A stretch of DNA of 64,000 bases from Roseovarius amoyensis (GTDB taxonomy: Bacteria > Pseudomonadota > Alphaproteobacteria > Rhodobacterales > Rhodobacteraceae): contig NZ_QITQ01000001.1 in NCBI RefSeq assembly GCF_003260265.1, positions 1 to 64,000 on the forward strand. The letters run 5' to 3'. The notes beneath the pieces are model-generated. The model did not search any database, was not told where the DNA came from, and worked only from the letters and a program-made list of their open reading frames with translations. The translations under genes were made by a program, and so were the position numbers. Every line of letters starts with the position of its first letter. Positions within the stretch are counted from its first letter, which is position 1. Below, piece by piece: positions 63,163 to 64,000 of this stretch.

Positions 63163-64000
63163 ATGGCCCCGACCAACAACCCCGGCATCGTCGACGGTGA
63201 GAACACCGGCGAAGACATGGGTCTCGGCTACGACGACTCCAACCCGCCCACCGACCAGGGCGGCGACCAGATCACCGATGGCGACGATACCATCTACGGC
63301 AACGGCGGCGATGACACCATCGACGGTGCCGGCGGCGACGACCTGATCTATGGCGGCAGCGGCGGCGGCGAAACCTCGCCCATCACCATCACCGTTGATG
63401 AAAGCGAAGCGGCGTTCGACAACCAGCTCTTCGTCTACACGATTGACCCGGTCACCGGGGCCATTTCCAACCAGCAGCTGCTGTCGGCCAACGTCAAGGA
63501 CGACCTCGGCACCACATTCACCTATGACGCCGCCCCCGGCGCGGTGATCGGTGTCGGCATCATCAGCCCCGAAGGCACGTATTATTCGTCAGGCTACGGC
63601 GCCAATGTCGGGCTCAACACCGATGGCCTGCCGCATACCGGCCTGATCGATCAGGCGCCTGACGGCGCGGTCACATTGGGGTTCGAGGACCGCGACAACC
63701 TGGGCGACTCGGATTTCGACGACGTCATCGTCACCGTCGACCTGGGCACCTCGGGCGCCTCGCTCGACAACTGTCATGTCACCTATACCTCCGATCCTTC
63801 CTCGGGCGGCAGCGACGGCAATGACGTCATCGACGGCAACATCGGCGACGACACCATCTATGGCGAAGGCGGCGACGACACGCTGAGCGGCAACGAGGGC
63901 GACGACGTCATCGACGGCGGCACCGGCAACGACGTGGTCGATGGCGGGCCGGGCGACGACACCCTGACCGGCGGACAGGGCGATGACACCATCACCGGCG
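63163..64000 (+). CDS. RTX calcium-binding protein with DUF4114-like domain (partial)
   Basis: 279 codons visible; the gene runs off the right edge. AAGGA precedes the ATG at 63163. Glycine-aspartate RTX nonapeptides occur near the start (DGDDTIYGNGGDDTIDGAGG) and again from about residue 215 (GNDVIDGNIGDDTIYGEGGD). Between them lies a DUF4114-like segment with VTLGFEDRDNLGDSDFDDVI. No N-terminal signal, as expected of type I secretion substrates with a C-terminal signal (outside the window). Likely secreted; the role is not visible. Confidence 0.85.
   Translation, partial: MAPTNNPGIVDGENTGEDMGLGYDDSNPPTDQGGDQITDGDDTIYGNGGDDTIDGAGGDDLIYGGSGGGETSPITITVDESEAAFDNQLFVYTIDPVTGAISNQQLLSANVKDDLGTTFTYDAAPGAVIGVGIISPEGTYYSSGYGANVGLNTDGLPHTGLIDQAPDGAVTLGFEDRDNLGDSDFDDVIVTVDLGTSGASLDNCHVTYTSDPSSGGSDGNDVIDGNIGDDTIYGEGGDDTLSGNEGDDVIDGGTGNDVVDGGPGDDTLTGGQGDDTITG

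Overview
The window is chromosomal DNA of a high-GC alphaproteobacterium, most likely a marine or halophilic member of the Rhodobacterales (Roseobacter group). Supporting signs are a B12-dependent NrdJ ribonucleotide reductase, a short-form HisG with HisZ, fused PntA plus PntB, DUF1489/DUF3422/DUF938 proteins, the ectABC-ask ectoine operon, a DctBD-regulated TRAP transporter, a Rhodobacter-type porin and an RTX protein. No rRNA, tRNA, CRISPR array or prophage was seen.

Layout. Positions 1-127 are the end of an IS3-family insertion sequence. Positions 279-1657 hold three small unrecognised genes ending in a terminator. From 1958 to 26261 there are mostly housekeeping genes: nrdJ, a DUF1489 gene, a small outer-membrane protein, hisGZS, slyX, dnaE, a four-gene BMP-type (purine/nucleoside-like) ABC importer, a methyltransferase, a GH25 lysozyme, DUF3422, pntAB, an ICMT-like methyltransferase, a YjbR protein and a PuuD-like amidotransferase. 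Then come pepN, an unknown protein, three tandem sulfotransferases and a porin (26435-34597). A cluster of a PcaB-like lyase, a BKACE enzyme and an aldehyde dehydrogenase (34918-38441) is followed by the ectoine operon with a divergent MarR regulator (38514-42982). Next is a C4-dicarboxylate TRAP transporter with its two-component system (43054-49434).

Positions 49565-61156 hold one long co-directional catabolic cluster: a branched-chain-amino-acid-type ABC transporter, a class III aminotransferase, BKACE, a GNAT, a histone-deacetylase-fold amidohydrolase, DgcA and DgcN. Divergent LysR and IclR regulators follow (61283-63045), and the window ends inside an RTX/DUF4114 protein.

The most unusual points are: (1) a Cro/CI-type helix-turn-helix domain inserted in frame inside NrdJ, on a patch of about 46% GC, with a 20-bp perfect palindrome in the upstream region; (2) a second lower-GC in-frame insert in HisS; (3) a sulfotransferase array with 84-bp junction repeats and the scar of a probable lost copy; (4) a DctD whose Walker A lysine and GAFTGA loop are missing; (5) the 12-kb acetylation/deacetylation catabolic cluster. 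All calls come from reading the sequence; no database search was run.
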